The notes under the pieces are model-generated. The model worked only from the letters and a program-made list of their open reading frames with translations. It was not told the origin of the DNA and did not search any database. The position numbers and the translations under genes are program-made. Positions 6,913-6,941 of a DNA stretch of 6,941 bases are shown here, piece by piece; the first letter of the stretch is position 1, and each line of letters starts with the position of its first letter. This DNA comes from Clostridiales bacterium (GTDB lineage: Bacteria; Bacillota; Clostridia; Lachnospirales; Lachnospiraceae). The stretch lies in assembly GCA_012512995.1 (NCBI GenBank), contig JAAZDA010000380.1:1-6941 (forward strand), read 5' to 3'.

Positions 6913-6934
6913 CCTGGAATTCTGATATTCCAAG
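6913..6934 (-). repeat. Short hairpin-forming inverted repeat
   Basis: TGGAAT (6915-6920) and ATTCCA (6927-6932) pair around a 6-base loop. In a minus-strand transcript the stem extends to 8 pairs with one G-U; on the plus strand the same position is a C-A mismatch, so the structure favours the minus-strand RNA. No T-run follows. Confidence 0.35.
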
Positions 6935-6941
6935 AGCTTAA

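Larger units (their letters stand above)
6758..6941. other. Non-coding or unassigned region upstream of recG
   Basis: These 184 bases hold no recognisable gene. They contain two inverted repeats (6848-6881 and 6913-6934) and a short plus-strand frame open to the right edge from 6769. The minus strand also has short frames that stop soon after the edge, any of which could be the tail of an upstream gene. I see no tRNA, riboswitch class or T-tailed terminator. Confidence 0.5.

Noticed and set aside
1..6941. Mobile element, CRISPR, phage or defence system
   Set aside because: No transposase, integrase, regularly spaced direct repeats, toxin-antitoxin pair or defence-type domain was seen; almost all the sequence is accounted for by four housekeeping-type genes.

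Overview
The window looks like an ordinary chromosomal housekeeping and DNA-maintenance segment from a low-to-moderate G+C Firmicute. It most resembles Clostridia of the Lachnospiraceae type: many ATA, AGA and AGG codons, strong GGAGG ribosome binding sites, a DegV-family gene, and a topoisomerase pair that resembles, from memory, the second type IIA set of Lachnospiraceae. The family-level assignment is inference; no rRNA or other taxonomic marker is present.

All four supported genes lie on the minus strand and nearly fill the window. In transcription order (right to left) they are: recG, encoding a branched-DNA helicase of 692 residues; an 81-base gap; a DegV/FakB-type fatty-acid-binding protein of 291 residues; a 20-base gap; a type IIA topoisomerase B subunit (GyrB/ParE family, 644 residues, GTG start); and, overlapping it by one base (TAATG), the matching A subunit (GyrA/ParC family). 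The A subunit runs off the left edge after 568 codons.

The right-hand 246 bases are the recG upstream region. They hold a plausible extended -10 promoter and, across its predicted transcription start, a palindrome close to the Gram-positive LexA (DinR) box. Further upstream are a perfect 10-bp inverted repeat interlocked with a second 6-bp one, and a weaker hairpin. A second candidate promoter sits in the recG-degV gap, so degV and the topoisomerase pair may be transcribed both with recG and on their own.

Functionally, recG (fork and Holliday-junction processing) and the topoisomerase (supercoiling or decatenation) both serve chromosome replication and repair. The DegV protein is the odd member and points to fatty-acid or phospholipid metabolism. 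I found no evidence of a mobile element, CRISPR array, phage, defence system or previously undescribed system. The observations most worth checking are the LexA-like box at recG and the interlocked inverted repeats upstream of it.
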